A stretch of DNA of 64,000 nucleotides. Origin: Myxococcales bacterium UBA1660. GTDB taxonomy: Bacteria; Myxococcota_A; Polyangia; Polyangiales; Houyiibacteriaceae. The notes under the pieces are model-generated. The model was given only the letters and a program-made list of their open reading frames with translations. It made no database searches and was not told the origin of the DNA. Positions 47,899 through 56,437 of this stretch are shown piece after piece (the first letter of the stretch is position 1; each line of letters starts with the position of its first letter). The stretch covers positions 137,755 through 201,754 of the forward strand of contig DCLA01000039.1 of the NCBI GenBank assembly GCA_002320815.1. Reading direction: 5' to 3'. The position numbers were made by a program, and so were the translations under genes.

Positions 47899-49731
47899 TC
47901 AGAGTATCGGAGCGCCCCGAAATGCGGGTATCACCACGTAGACGGCGCGGGTGTCCAGGACCGGGCCACCATCCCCTCGGACGTCGACGAAGGCGATGAA
48001 GACCTGAGCCCGCCGCTCGCTCGGTCGCACGTCGTTGGCGAAGGTGATCCGGAAGGTCACCTCGGTGCCGGGGAGCACGTCGAGGAATCGCTCGGCGTCG
48101 AGCCCGCCGACCGCGTCCATGGCCGCGCCGGACCAGCAGGGGTCGGTCGGCGGCGCGGCCAGACAGGCGGGCGTTCGCCCGACCACGAAGGCCCGCGCGT
48201 CCACCGCGTCCGCGGGGTCGTCCCGGACGGCGGTGGACACGTCGAGCGGGACCCGCTCGAGCACCGCGCCGATGGCCTCGACGACGGTGGACGCGAAGAC
48301 CTCGTCGTCGGCCCCGCCGTCGGCGAGGTCGTAGACCAGCGGGTCCCCGGCGATGTCCACGGCCCCGGTCGCGCGCGCGGTCTCCTGCATGAAGAAGCAG
48401 GGGGTGCGACCTCCGGATCCCTCGCGGCCTTCGCACCGGGTCATGTCGGTGTTGATGCCCACGTACTTCGCCCCGCGCTCGTTCATGGTGGCGACCACGT
48501 CGCTCCAGGCGAGGGTCCCCGGCGCGATCCCGGTGTAGTCCGGACAGCTCGTTCGGTCCTCGCCCGGTGGGCCCTGGTGCGAGCAGAAGTCGGTGAAGTG
48601 GAGGATCACCGCCAGGGCGTCGTCCCGGAAACAGGGCGCGCCCCATCCCTCGCTGCACGCGCTGGCCAGGCGCGGCAGCGAGTGGGTGCCGCCGTCCACG
48701 TGGGTCCAGCTCCCGCCCTCCCCGCTGACCACCTGGAAGAGCGCCTCCGTCGCGGCCTCCGGTCCGTCGCCGCCGTCGTGGAGCGCCATGGCGTCGAAGG
48801 CGGCGCGGACGTCGTCGGCTCGGCCCGCGGGCAGCAGCGCCGTCCCCAGTCGGAACACGGCGTCGCTCGGCGCGCCGTAGCCACCGAAGGGGAAGTCCTC
48901 GTGCTGACCGGCGCCGAAGCGCACGTCGGCCAGGGTCTCGGTGCTGCGCGCGACGAGGCCGGTCTCGGGCGTCGCCACCGTGGCCCGGATGCGCCCGAGC
49001 TCGGCGCCCATGCTCGAGGTGGTGTCCATCAGGAAGAAGAGGTCCGCCGAGCGCACGGTGGTGGTGAACGCCAGGTCCTCCTGCACGGGGTCGCCTTCGA
49101 AGGGCAGGACGACGTAGAAGTCCTCGTCGGGGATCCCGCAGGCGGGATCCGTCGCGCAGCTGCAGGCCTCCGGGACCGGCGGGCTCGAGACCTCCGGCGG
49201 ACACTCGAGCCGCTCCCGAGCGATCTCCACCAGGTCCGGGTAGCCGTCCGAGTCGGTGTCTTCGAGGGTGGAGTTGGTCCCGTGGATGGCCTCGTCCATG
49301 TCCGACGCTCCGTCGTCGTCGCTGTCGAGATCCCGGTAGGCCGGCACCCCGTCCCGGTCGACGTCGCTGGTGCCCTCGAGGGCGTCCGGGACCTCGTCGT
49401 CGTCGCTGTCCAGGTCGAGGAAGTCGGGCGTCCCGTCGCCGTCGGTGTCGATGGGCGGCGTGGTGCAGTCGATGTCGCCCGCCTCGACCTGGTCGAGGAT
49501 CCCGTCGCCGTCGGAGTCCGGGTCCATGGAGTTGGGGATCCCGTCGCCGTCGGGGTCCCCGTCGCCCTCGTCTTCGTCCGAGATGCGATCGCCGTCGGCG
49601 TCCGGCGCACAGGTCACGGGACGTTCGGCGTCGGCGCCCCCGTCGGCCATCCGCGCGGGCGGCGGTCCGCAATCGCACGCCCCCAGCACGACGAACAGGG
49701 CCCAGAAGCGCAGGGTCGAGGTTTGGATCAT
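47899..49731 (-). CDS. vWA/thrombospondin type-3 repeat lipoprotein (paralogue B)
   Basis: The 610-aa protein has a lipoprotein signal (MIQTSTLRFWALFVVLGAC), TSP3 calcium repeats (about 45-165; DPDSDGDGILD, DTDGDGTPDFLDLDSDDD), a vWA domain with MIDAS signature DTTSSMG (about 230) and a C-terminal beta domain ending YVVIPAF. It is a clear paralogue of the gene at 41871-43556 (same signal, repeat and vWA order, similar DFLDLDSD and DVRPS/DVRPT blocks). It lies 16 bp after SpoVR and 55 bp before the NRPS on the same strand, so these three are probably one transcript. Envelope location; function unknown. Confidence 0.87.
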   Translation of the reverse strand: MIQTSTLRFWALFVVLGACDCGPPPARMADGGADAERPVTCAPDADGDRISDEDEGDGDPDGDGIPNSMDPDSDGDGILDQVEAGDIDCTTPPIDTDGDGTPDFLDLDSDDDEVPDALEGTSDVDRDGVPAYRDLDSDDDGASDMDEAIHGTNSTLEDTDSDGYPDLVEIARERLECPPEVSSPPVPEACSCATDPACGIPDEDFYVVLPFEGDPVQEDLAFTTTVRSADLFFLMDTTSSMGAELGRIRATVATPETGLVARSTETLADVRFGAGQHEDFPFGGYGAPSDAVFRLGTALLPAGRADDVRAAFDAMALHDGGDGPEAATEALFQVVSGEGGSWTHVDGGTHSLPRLASACSEGWGAPCFRDDALAVILHFTDFCSHQGPPGEDRTSCPDYTGIAPGTLAWSDVVATMNERGAKYVGINTDMTRCEGREGSGGRTPCFFMQETARATGAVDIAGDPLVYDLADGGADDEVFASTVVEAIGAVLERVPLDVSTAVRDDPADAVDARAFVVGRTPACLAAPPTDPCWSGAAMDAVGGLDAERFLDVLPGTEVTFRITFANDVRPSERRAQVFIAFVDVRGDGGPVLDTRAVYVVIPAFRGAPIL

Positions 49732-49747
49732 CGCCGCTCGCGCGCGG

Positions 49748-51289
49748 TCAGCGCGGCTTCTGCGTGTGGTCCGTTCCGTCGAAGCGGAGCGCCGTGGGCT
49801 TCTTCTCCACGATGGTGTGGAGCTCGACGGGACGCCGCCAGAGCCGAACGATCGCTCGCATCACCTCACGGGCCCAGTCGATGCGGAGATCGATGCCCTG
49901 GTGCTCGTGCTCCAGCAGGAGCTCGCCACGGTTGTTGTGGTTCGCGTCCAGGACCCGGATGAAGGGGTTGCCCGCGTTGGTGAGCTGGAAGAGGAGCTTC
50001 TTCTTCACCTCTTCGAACTGACGCGTCTCGATCTCCCAGCGATCGTTCCGCGGGTTGTAGCCGAAGGCGTACATCTTGTGGTCGCGCACGAAGTCCGGCG
50101 TGAGGAACTCGTCGATGAAGGTCACGTCGGTGTAGAGCTTCCGGACCTGGAAGATCTTCTCGCGGCCCATGCCGGTGCGGCGGTCCCAGAGCTGGCGCTC
50201 CTCGTAGGAGTCGCAGTCGTCCCAGTCCTTGCCGAACTGGCCCTTGTTCCACCGCTCTTCGACGTAGCGGTAGAGCTCGACGCCGAGCTTGTAGGGGTTC
50301 AGCCGCCCTCCCGCGGTGGACATGACGCCAGCGTTCCGCTCCGCGTAGTCGATGATCTCCGAGGCGTCGGCCACGCGCTCGGTCATGAGCCGGGAGTGCC
50401 AGTAGCTGGCCCAGCCCTCGTTCATGATCTTCGTCTGCATCTGCGGGAGGAAGTAGTAGGACTCCCGGCGGATGACGTTGAGGATGTCCCGCTCCCAGCG
50501 GTCGAGGGGCGCGTTGCGGACCAGGAAGCCCAGCACGTCGCGGTCCGGTTCCTCCGGGAAACGCTTGGCCTTCTCCTTCTCCTTCTCGATCTTGTCCCGC
50601 TGGGCCTGGACGAACTCGTCGGGGTTGATGAAGGACTCCATGTAGTCCCGCTCGACCCGGAGCAGCCGCAGCGGCTCCGCCTGCTCCTCGGCCTCTTCGA
50701 GCTGCGCGAGGGGCCCGCTCCGCTCTTCCGGCGGCGCGAAGGGCTTCTGCGGATCGATCAGGTTCTCGAGGCTCAAGCAGGTATCGACGAGCTCCTCGAC
50801 TCGCTCGATGCCCACACGGTTGGCCCAGCGTCGGACGATCGACCCATGGTTGGCCATGGTGTCGATCCACTTGCGCACCGGGGTCCCGTCGCGTGGGTCG
50901 CGCCCCTGGTCGGTCACGCCGAAGGCAAAGTTGTTCTTGAAGAAGTCGACGTGACCCAGCACGTGGGCCATCACCAACTTCTGGTCGACCATGCTGTTGC
51001 CCTCGAGGAGGTACGCGATGGCCGGGTTGTTGTTGATGACCAGCTCGTAGATCTTCGAGAGCCCGTACTCGCTGGACTTGGAGAGCTGCTCGAACTCCAT
51101 GCCGAAGCGCCAGTGCGGGTAGCGGGTGGGGAAGCCGCCGTAGGCCGCGATCTCGTTGATGCGGTCGTAGCTGAGCACCTCGAAGATGACGGGGAAGAAG
51201 TCGAGGCCCATCTCCCGGGCGAAGCCCTCGACCCGCTGCTGTTCGTCCCGCAGGTAGCCCGGCAGCCGGGTCTTCATCGCGAACCCCAT
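49748..51289 (-). CDS. SpoVR family protein
   Basis: The 513-aa protein matches SpoVR: YDRINEIAAYGGFPTRYPHWRFGMEFEQ near the N terminus, YELVINNNPAIAYLLEGNS, HVLGHVDFFKNN and the late WETRQFEEVKKKLL-type region. Typical length is about 500. SpoVR acts with YeaG/PrkA (a serine kinase) and YeaH/DUF444 in stress and spore-coat functions; its biochemical activity is unknown. ATG 51289 follows a Shine-Dalgarno-like AAGG. YeaH is encoded 3.4 kb away at 54643-55752, and PrkA is not in the window. It heads a leftward unit with a vWA lipoprotein and an NRPS. Confidence 0.94.
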   Translation of the reverse strand: MGFAMKTRLPGYLRDEQQRVEGFAREMGLDFFPVIFEVLSYDRINEIAAYGGFPTRYPHWRFGMEFEQLSKSSEYGLSKIYELVINNNPAIAYLLEGNSMVDQKLVMAHVLGHVDFFKNNFAFGVTDQGRDPRDGTPVRKWIDTMANHGSIVRRWANRVGIERVEELVDTCLSLENLIDPQKPFAPPEERSGPLAQLEEAEEQAEPLRLLRVERDYMESFINPDEFVQAQRDKIEKEKEKAKRFPEEPDRDVLGFLVRNAPLDRWERDILNVIRRESYYFLPQMQTKIMNEGWASYWHSRLMTERVADASEIIDYAERNAGVMSTAGGRLNPYKLGVELYRYVEERWNKGQFGKDWDDCDSYEERQLWDRRTGMGREKIFQVRKLYTDVTFIDEFLTPDFVRDHKMYAFGYNPRNDRWEIETRQFEEVKKKLLFQLTNAGNPFIRVLDANHNNRGELLLEHEHQGIDLRIDWAREVMRAIVRLWRRPVELHTIVEKKPTALRFDGTDHTQKPR

Positions 51290-51417
51290 CAGAGGCCTTC
51301 CCTTCGCTTCATGGGCGCAGCATATCAGGGAGCTGGCGCCCCCGCTCCGACCGAGGTCCCATACGGCGTATGACGGGAAGCCGGCGCGGCCGAGCCAACC
51401 TCGGTATCCCTGGGTCC

Positions 51418-53013
51418 ATGTGTGCGCCTCCCCATCCGCGCTGCCGTCCCCCCGAGGGTCGCTACCGCCTGGCCGCCTCGATGGTGGCCAGCCTCGCCGC
51501 CTGGGCCGGTTGCGGAGATCCGGCATCCGGCTCCGCCCCGCCCGGCCTCGACGCCGGGACTGCGCCGTCGGACGCTTCGGCCGATGCCAGCGACGGTCGC
51601 GAGGACGCAGCGGCCCCCCTGGACTCGGGGCCCTCGGGTCGCCCGGATGGCGGACCGGGAGCCGACTCGGACCTGGGCTTCGACGACCCGGACCTAGGAT
51701 CGCCCGGCGACCCCGACCTCGGCTGGGCGGCGGACGCGGGGCTCGCGTCGGATGGCGGGTCGCCGCCGCGGGACCTCGGCGATCGCTGCTCGGCCACGAC
51801 CTGCGATGCGCCCCCCGGCGACTGCTACGCCGCTGCGGGCACGTGCGATCCGGCCACCGGCACCTGCGACTATGCCTTCGCCGCCGACGGGACCCGCTGC
51901 GACGACACCGACCCGACGACCATCGATGATCGTTGCCGCGCGGGAACGTGCGCAGGTGCTGCGCCCGCGACCGGATGGGACGAGCTGGCGCTGGGCTTCG
52001 GCCGAACCTGCGGAATCCGCGCGAGCGGTCGGGTCGACTGCTGGGGCCGCAACGGCGGAGGCCAGCTGGGGAACGGTACGACGTCGCACCACGAGCTCGC
52101 CCCGGTCGTCGTCACTGGGCTCATCGACGCCGTCGAAGTCAGCGTGGGACAGCACCATTCGTGTGCCCGGCGAGCGACCGGGCAGGTGGTCTGCTGGGGT
52201 GTCAACACCGGCGGGCAGTTGGGCGACGGAACGGCGTTCAGGAGGCTCACGCCCGTCCCGGTCGTCGGGATCAGCGACGCCGTCGAGCTCGCCTCGGGCG
52301 CCGAGCACTCCTGCGCGCGACATGCCGGAGGGACGATCTCGTGCTGGGGGAGCAACCGAGAAGGGTCCCTCGGAGATGGTACCGAGACCTGGAGCCTCAC
52401 GCCGACGCAGGTGCTCGGCGAGTCGGCCTCGCGAGGGATCGGCGCGGGCAACTTCCACACCTGCTCCCTTCACGGCGACGGCACGGCCGCATGCTGGGGC
52501 GCCAACCGGCACGGCACCCTCGGCAACCACGGGCGGGTCGCCTCGACCACCCCGATGGCGGTAGCCGATCTCACGGACGCCACCGCCATCGCCATCGGCG
52601 ACGAGCAGAGCTGCGCCCTGCGAGCGACGGGCGCCGTGACCTGTTGGGGTCTCGTGGGTCGAGACAGCGACGGGAGGGCCGTGACCCATACCGCTCCGAC
52701 AGCGGTCCCGGGCCTCGTCGACGCCACGCACGTGGTCGCGGGTATCAGCGCTTGCGCCCTGCGGCCCCCCCCGGGTGGGCTGGTGTGCTGGGGGACCAAC
52801 GACCGAGGGACCTTGGGCGATGGGACGACCACCGACTCCCTGATCCCGGTCTCGGTCGCCCTCCGGGACATCGCTTCGGTCTACGCGGGGCCGACTCACG
52901 CGTGCGCAATCCATACGTCGAACGCCGTGAGCTGCTGGGGAAGCAATGGCTACGGAGAGCTCGGGGACGGGTCCCGGGTGGACCAGCCGAGGCCCGTAAC
53001 GGTCATCCCCTGA
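51418..53013 (+). CDS. RCC1-repeat lipoprotein
   Basis: The 531-aa protein has a lipoprotein-type signal (lipobox near AAWAGC), a 100-residue acidic Asp/Gly/Ala linker, a short Cys-rich segment (CDAPPGDCYAAAGTCDPATGTC) and about seven RCC1 units (for example CWGRNGGGQLGNGT, CWGVNTGGQLGDGT, CWGSNGYGELGDGS) forming a seven-blade propeller. Such myxobacterial RCC1 proteins are extracellular with unknown partners. The start is uncertain: 51418 gives a full signal, 51481 is also plausible, and the frame is open to 51370. It is divergent from SpoVR. Codon use appears less GC-rich than in the flanking genes. Confidence 0.85.
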   Translation: MCAPPHPRCRPPEGRYRLAASMVASLAAWAGCGDPASGSAPPGLDAGTAPSDASADASDGREDAAAPLDSGPSGRPDGGPGADSDLGFDDPDLGSPGDPDLGWAADAGLASDGGSPPRDLGDRCSATTCDAPPGDCYAAAGTCDPATGTCDYAFAADGTRCDDTDPTTIDDRCRAGTCAGAAPATGWDELALGFGRTCGIRASGRVDCWGRNGGGQLGNGTTSHHELAPVVVTGLIDAVEVSVGQHHSCARRATGQVVCWGVNTGGQLGDGTAFRRLTPVPVVGISDAVELASGAEHSCARHAGGTISCWGSNREGSLGDGTETWSLTPTQVLGESASRGIGAGNFHTCSLHGDGTAACWGANRHGTLGNHGRVASTTPMAVADLTDATAIAIGDEQSCALRATGAVTCWGLVGRDSDGRAVTHTAPTAVPGLVDATHVVAGISACALRPPPGGLVCWGTNDRGTLGDGTTTDSLIPVSVALRDIASVYAGPTHACAIHTSNAVSCWGSNGYGELGDGSRVDQPRPVTVIP

Positions 53014-53084
53014 CCCGCCCTGCGGTCGATGGGGGCCCGACTCGGCCCCTGCGGCGCGCCCGACTCGGCTACCATCGCCGGGAC

Positions 53085-53699
53085 ATGTCCTTGCTCCGCG
53101 CGCTCACGGTCGCCTCGCTGGTCACTGGTTGCTCGATGTGCGACGCCGAACCCGATCCGGACCGAGTGTCGACGGCCCCGCCCTCGGCCCTCCCGGCGCC
53201 GGAGCCCCCGCCCGACCCCTGCCCCGGCGCCGACGAAGCGCTCGCGGCGTTCGCCGAAGCGAGCCCCATCGCCCTCGACGCCCTGCCCACCGGCCGCGGT
53301 GGCGGAGCGCTCGACGAGGACGCCGTCGCGCTGGTCGTCGCCGACGAGGTGACCCTCGGCGAGACCTCGCTGGGAACCGACCGCGCCGCCGCCGTGAGCG
53401 CGCTCCAGGGAGCCGAGGTCCCGGAAGGACCCATCGCTCTCTACCTCCGCGCCGACGAGCCCCTGACCGACATCGCGCCGCTGATCCGCGCGCTCCCGGA
53501 GGGCCGGGATCTCGAGCTGGTCCTGGTGGAGACCGACCACGAACACACCGAGTGCCGCTTCGCGCGGCAGATCGAGTTCGGCCTGCGCCACGGCGACGAA
53601 CACGGGTGGGTGGTCTTCCCCTCCCACCGACCGGTGCGCGACCTGGTGGTCGCGCTGGGCGGCGCCGACGTGCCCCGCCGGGTCCAGCTCGGGGACTGA
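53085..53699 (+). CDS. small lipoprotein, possibly ExbD/TolR-like periplasmic fold
   Basis: The 204-aa protein has a lipoprotein signal (MSLLRALTVASLVTGC, Cys16) and a Pro-rich linker. The C-terminal half includes IALYLRADEPLTDIAPLIRALPEG-type sequence recalling the periplasmic domain of ExbD/TolR, which handles proton-motive coupling, but here there is no membrane helix beyond the signal. That similarity is by eye and uncertain. It begins 71 bp after the RCC1 gene and converges with EcsC. Confidence 0.6.
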   Translation: MSLLRALTVASLVTGCSMCDAEPDPDRVSTAPPSALPAPEPPPDPCPGADEALAAFAEASPIALDALPTGRGGGALDEDAVALVVADEVTLGETSLGTDRAAAVSALQGAEVPEGPIALYLRADEPLTDIAPLIRALPEGRDLELVLVETDHEHTECRFARQIEFGLRHGDEHGWVVFPSHRPVRDLVVALGGADVPRRVQLGD

Positions 53700-53702
53700 G
53701 GT

Positions 53703-54551
53703 TCAGCCCTCGAGCGGGACCTCCGCGCGCACGGTCTCCAGCCCATGCTTCCGGATGAGGAAGCGCTCCCGGTACATCATCTCGGCCATCTCCATCACCT
53801 GGCCGACGAACCAGCGGTTGAACCCACCGCCGATGAAGGCGCCCAGGAGCGGCACCCCCTGCGCGGCCTTGCCGCGGGCCATCCGCGAGACGATCGAGGT
53901 CGCGATACGCTCCACCGCCTGGATGCCCAGCACGGTCTCCGCCTCGGCCATCCGACCGGTCGCCGCGCCGTCGCCCCACTCGCTGAGCCCGGCCATGCTC
54001 TTCTGGCGGAGCTCGTGGGTCGGCGACGAGGCCGCCGACACCAGATCCAGCACGTAGGCCTTCTCCGCTTCCTCGAAGGGATAGAAGCCGTAGTAGGCCG
54101 CGAACTCGGTGGTCCCCCGCAGCGCGAGGCCGAGCACCAGGGGGATGTCGACCAGGAACCCGGCCGCTCCGACGGCGCCGACGGCGGTCCCCTCGGCGAG
54201 CGCGAGCACGCGGTACTTCCGCGCGAGGTGCCCGATGACGTCCTCCACCTCCTCGAGCCCGCGGTTGGCGATGTCCCCGAAGTCCTTCACCGGCAGGTCG
54301 GCCTCCCGGAAGTCCTTCAGGATGGCGTCCTCGCGAACGGTCCAGGTCGCCGCATCGTGGAGCTTCTCCATGACCTTGCTCAGGGCCTCGTCGACCTTCG
54401 CCCCCGCCGCGGTGTCGAAGGCCGCTTCGGCCGCCTTGTCCACCGGTCGATGGATCGCGTCGGCGGCTTTGCTGAGGAGGCCGCGTTCCGGGTTCCGAAA
54501 CTCGGCGATCTCGTGGAGGGCTTCGCGTTCGTAGGCGGTCAAGGTGCTCAT
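53703..54551 (-). CDS. EcsC family protein
   Basis: The 282-aa protein resembles EcsC: an N-terminal helical part (EREALHEIAEFRNPE), central hydrophobic stretch (LALAEGTAVGAVGAAGFLVDIPLVLGLALR) and C-terminal GVPLLGAFIGGGFNRWFVGQV. EcsC proteins occur beside ABC exporters or in stress regulons; their activity is unknown. It lies 91 bp after YeaH, same strand. ATG 54551 (MSTLTAYE) is preferred to an upstream ATG at 54596. Confidence 0.87.
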   Translation of the reverse strand: MSTLTAYEREALHEIAEFRNPERGLLSKAADAIHRPVDKAAEAAFDTAAGAKVDEALSKVMEKLHDAATWTVREDAILKDFREADLPVKDFGDIANRGLEEVEDVIGHLARKYRVLALAEGTAVGAVGAAGFLVDIPLVLGLALRGTTEFAAYYGFYPFEEAEKAYVLDLVSAASSPTHELRQKSMAGLSEWGDGAATGRMAEAETVLGIQAVERIATSIVSRMARGKAAQGVPLLGAFIGGGFNRWFVGQVMEMAEMMYRERFLIRKHGLETVRAEVPLEG

Positions 54552-54642
54552 GCGCAGTGCATGGAGCCGAGCGGCCGATTGGCCAGCCATTCCCATGCGC
54601 GCAGACGCGGCGTCTCCCTGGACGCCCTCCTCGGGAGACCGG

Positions 54643-55752
54643 CTACTTCCCCTTGCCGAGGAAGTCGCGGATGGAGCCGATGATCGCGTCGCGGTCGCGG
54701 ATCTCGCTGGTGACCAGCCGCTCGTCGGCGCCGAAGTGTTCCTTCAGGTCCTTGATGAACTGGCCCGAGCCGTAGGGGCTCTCGACCTGGCCGTAGCAGA
54801 ACATGTTGGACGCAGGGAGGATCTGCTTCTTGAGCAGCTCCACGCAGAGCAGCGTGTCGTCGACGCTCCAGTTGTCGCCGTCGCTGAAGTGGAAGGGATA
54901 GACGTTCCACTCGGTCGGCGGGTAGTGGTCTTCGATGAGCTTCCCGGCGAGCTTGTAGGCGCTGGAGATCATGGTGCCGCCCGACTCCCGGGTGCGGAAG
55001 AAGGTGTCCCGGTCGACCTCCCGCGCCACGGCGTCGTGGATGATGAAGCGCGTCTCGAGGCCTTGGTACTGACGGCGGAGCCAGGTGTCGATCCAGAAGG
55101 ACTCGATGCGGACGATCTCCTTCTGCTCGTCGCCCATCGAGCCCGAAACGTCCATCATGTAGATGATGACCGCGTTGGCGACCGGCTCCTCTTCGGTCTT
55201 CCAGCTCTTGAAGCGCATGTCGTCCCGGGTGGGGATGACCATCGGGCGCTTGGGGTCGTATTTGCCCAGCGCGATCTGGCGCTTGAGCGCGGACTTGAAG
55301 GTCCGCTTGAAGTGCCGCAGCGAATTGGGCCCGACGTTGCGGATGCCGACGTAGCGATCCTTCTGATCGACGATGGCGCTCTTGCCCTTGTCCTCGATGT
55401 CCGGGAGCGCGAGCTCCTCGCCGAGGATGTCGGCCAGCTCGTCCAGGGTGACGTCGACCTCCAGGACGTGCTCGCCGGCGTCGCTGCCCGCCTCGCCCTG
55501 CCCATCGCCGTCGCCGTCGGACCCGGAGAGCGGATCGCCGGGCTGCCCGTCGCCCTGGCCGACGCCGCCTTGCTGCTTGTCCGCGAAGCGGAAGCGAGGG
55601 ATGTCGATCTGCGGGATGGGGATCGAGACCGTCTCCTTGCCCTGCTTGCCCATCAGCTCGCCCTGGGAGACGTAGCGGCGCAGGTTCTCTCGGATCTTGC
55701 CGCGAACGATGGCCCGGAAGCGTGAGTGGTCCTGGTCGATCTTCAGCGACAC
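54643..55752 (-). CDS. yeaH: DUF444 family protein (YeaH/YhbH)
   Basis: The 369-aa protein has the family N terminus (IDQDHSRFRAIVRGKIRENLRRYVSQGEL), a central Gly/Asp-rich linker and a vWA-like C-terminal domain (IIYMMDVSGSMGDEQKEIV, then RFIIHDAVAREVDRDTFF, ESGGTMISSAY). DUF444 proteins act in the PrkA/YeaG-YeaH-SpoVR stress module. GTG 55752 is the start. It is followed by EcsC, not by PrkA or SpoVR; SpoVR is 3.4 kb further on the same strand. The symbol is given because the family match is strong. Confidence 0.93.
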   Translation of the reverse strand: MSLKIDQDHSRFRAIVRGKIRENLRRYVSQGELMGKQGKETVSIPIPQIDIPRFRFADKQQGGVGQGDGQPGDPLSGSDGDGDGQGEAGSDAGEHVLEVDVTLDELADILGEELALPDIEDKGKSAIVDQKDRYVGIRNVGPNSLRHFKRTFKSALKRQIALGKYDPKRPMVIPTRDDMRFKSWKTEEEPVANAVIIYMMDVSGSMGDEQKEIVRIESFWIDTWLRRQYQGLETRFIIHDAVAREVDRDTFFRTRESGGTMISSAYKLAGKLIEDHYPPTEWNVYPFHFSDGDNWSVDDTLLCVELLKKQILPASNMFCYGQVESPYGSGQFIKDLKEHFGADERLVTSEIRDRDAIIGSIRDFLGKGK

Positions 55753-55840
55753 CCCGGCAGCATATCAGACCGGGGAATCGGGTGCCCTCCGTCCCCATCG
55801 CCGAGATGCCGGCGACCGCGTGGCGGTCCATGGTGCGGGG

Positions 55841-56437
55841 GTGAGCGACGTCGAGCACGAGGACCTGGGCCAGGGCGCCCGCGTCGAGCTCCACCGCGAG
55901 CTGCCGGTGGCCGGCGCCATGGACCGCCTGCTCGCCGAGCTCCCGCTGGCCGAAGAGAGCTACCGGATGGGCGGCTGGACGGTGAAGGCCCCGCGCTTGG
56001 TCGCGTTCCACGGCGATCCCGGCACCGGCTACGTCTACTCCGGTCTCCACCACGAGCCGTCCCCGTGGACGCCCACCCTCGGCGAGCTCCGCGAGCGGGT
56101 CCAAGAGACCACCGGGCTCACCTTCAACGCGGTGCTGGCGAACCTCTACCGCCAGGGGAGCGACTCCATGGGCTGGCACGCCGACGCCGAGCCGGAGATC
56201 GGGCCGGCCCCCGCCGACCGCTGGGTCGCCTCCTTGAGCCTGGGCGCCGCGCGCCGCTTCGTGCTCAAGCACCGGAAGACCGGCGAGCGGCGGGTCTACG
56301 AGCTCGGCGAGGGCGACCTACTGGTGATGCGCGGGACCACCCAGACCCACTGGCGCCATGCGCTGCCGAAGACGAAGAAGCCGGTGGGTCCGCGCTTGAA
56401 CCTCACCTTCCGCCACATCGTTCAGTTGCCCAGGTAG
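55841..56437 (+). CDS. AlkB-type 2-oxoglutarate/Fe(II) dioxygenase
   Basis: The 198-aa protein has the iron triad His113-Asp115 (GWHADAEPE) and His173 (WRHALP), and the 2-oxoglutarate/substrate RxNxTxR motif at 185-191 (RLNLTFR). AlkB homologues oxidatively remove N-alkyl lesions (1-methyladenine, 3-methylcytosine) from DNA or RNA. The length and RLNLTFR motif resemble the ALKBH2/3-like bacterial subgroup. The start is uncertain: GTG 55841 gives a compact protein; an in-frame ATG lies upstream at 55697, inside the divergent YeaH region. Its 3' end overlaps the convergent hydrolase gene by 16 bp. Confidence 0.92.
   Translation: MSDVEHEDLGQGARVELHRELPVAGAMDRLLAELPLAEESYRMGGWTVKAPRLVAFHGDPGTGYVYSGLHHEPSPWTPTLGELRERVQETTGLTFNAVLANLYRQGSDSMGWHADAEPEIGPAPADRWVASLSLGAARRFVLKHRKTGERRVYELGEGDLLVMRGTTQTHWRHALPKTKKPVGPRLNLTFRHIVQLPR

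Noticed and set aside
47576..49678. 700-aa minus-strand frame over the vWA gene
   Set aside because: Alternative frame of the same strand, almost entirely Arg/Gly/Pro; the vWA frame has signal, repeats and MIDAS.
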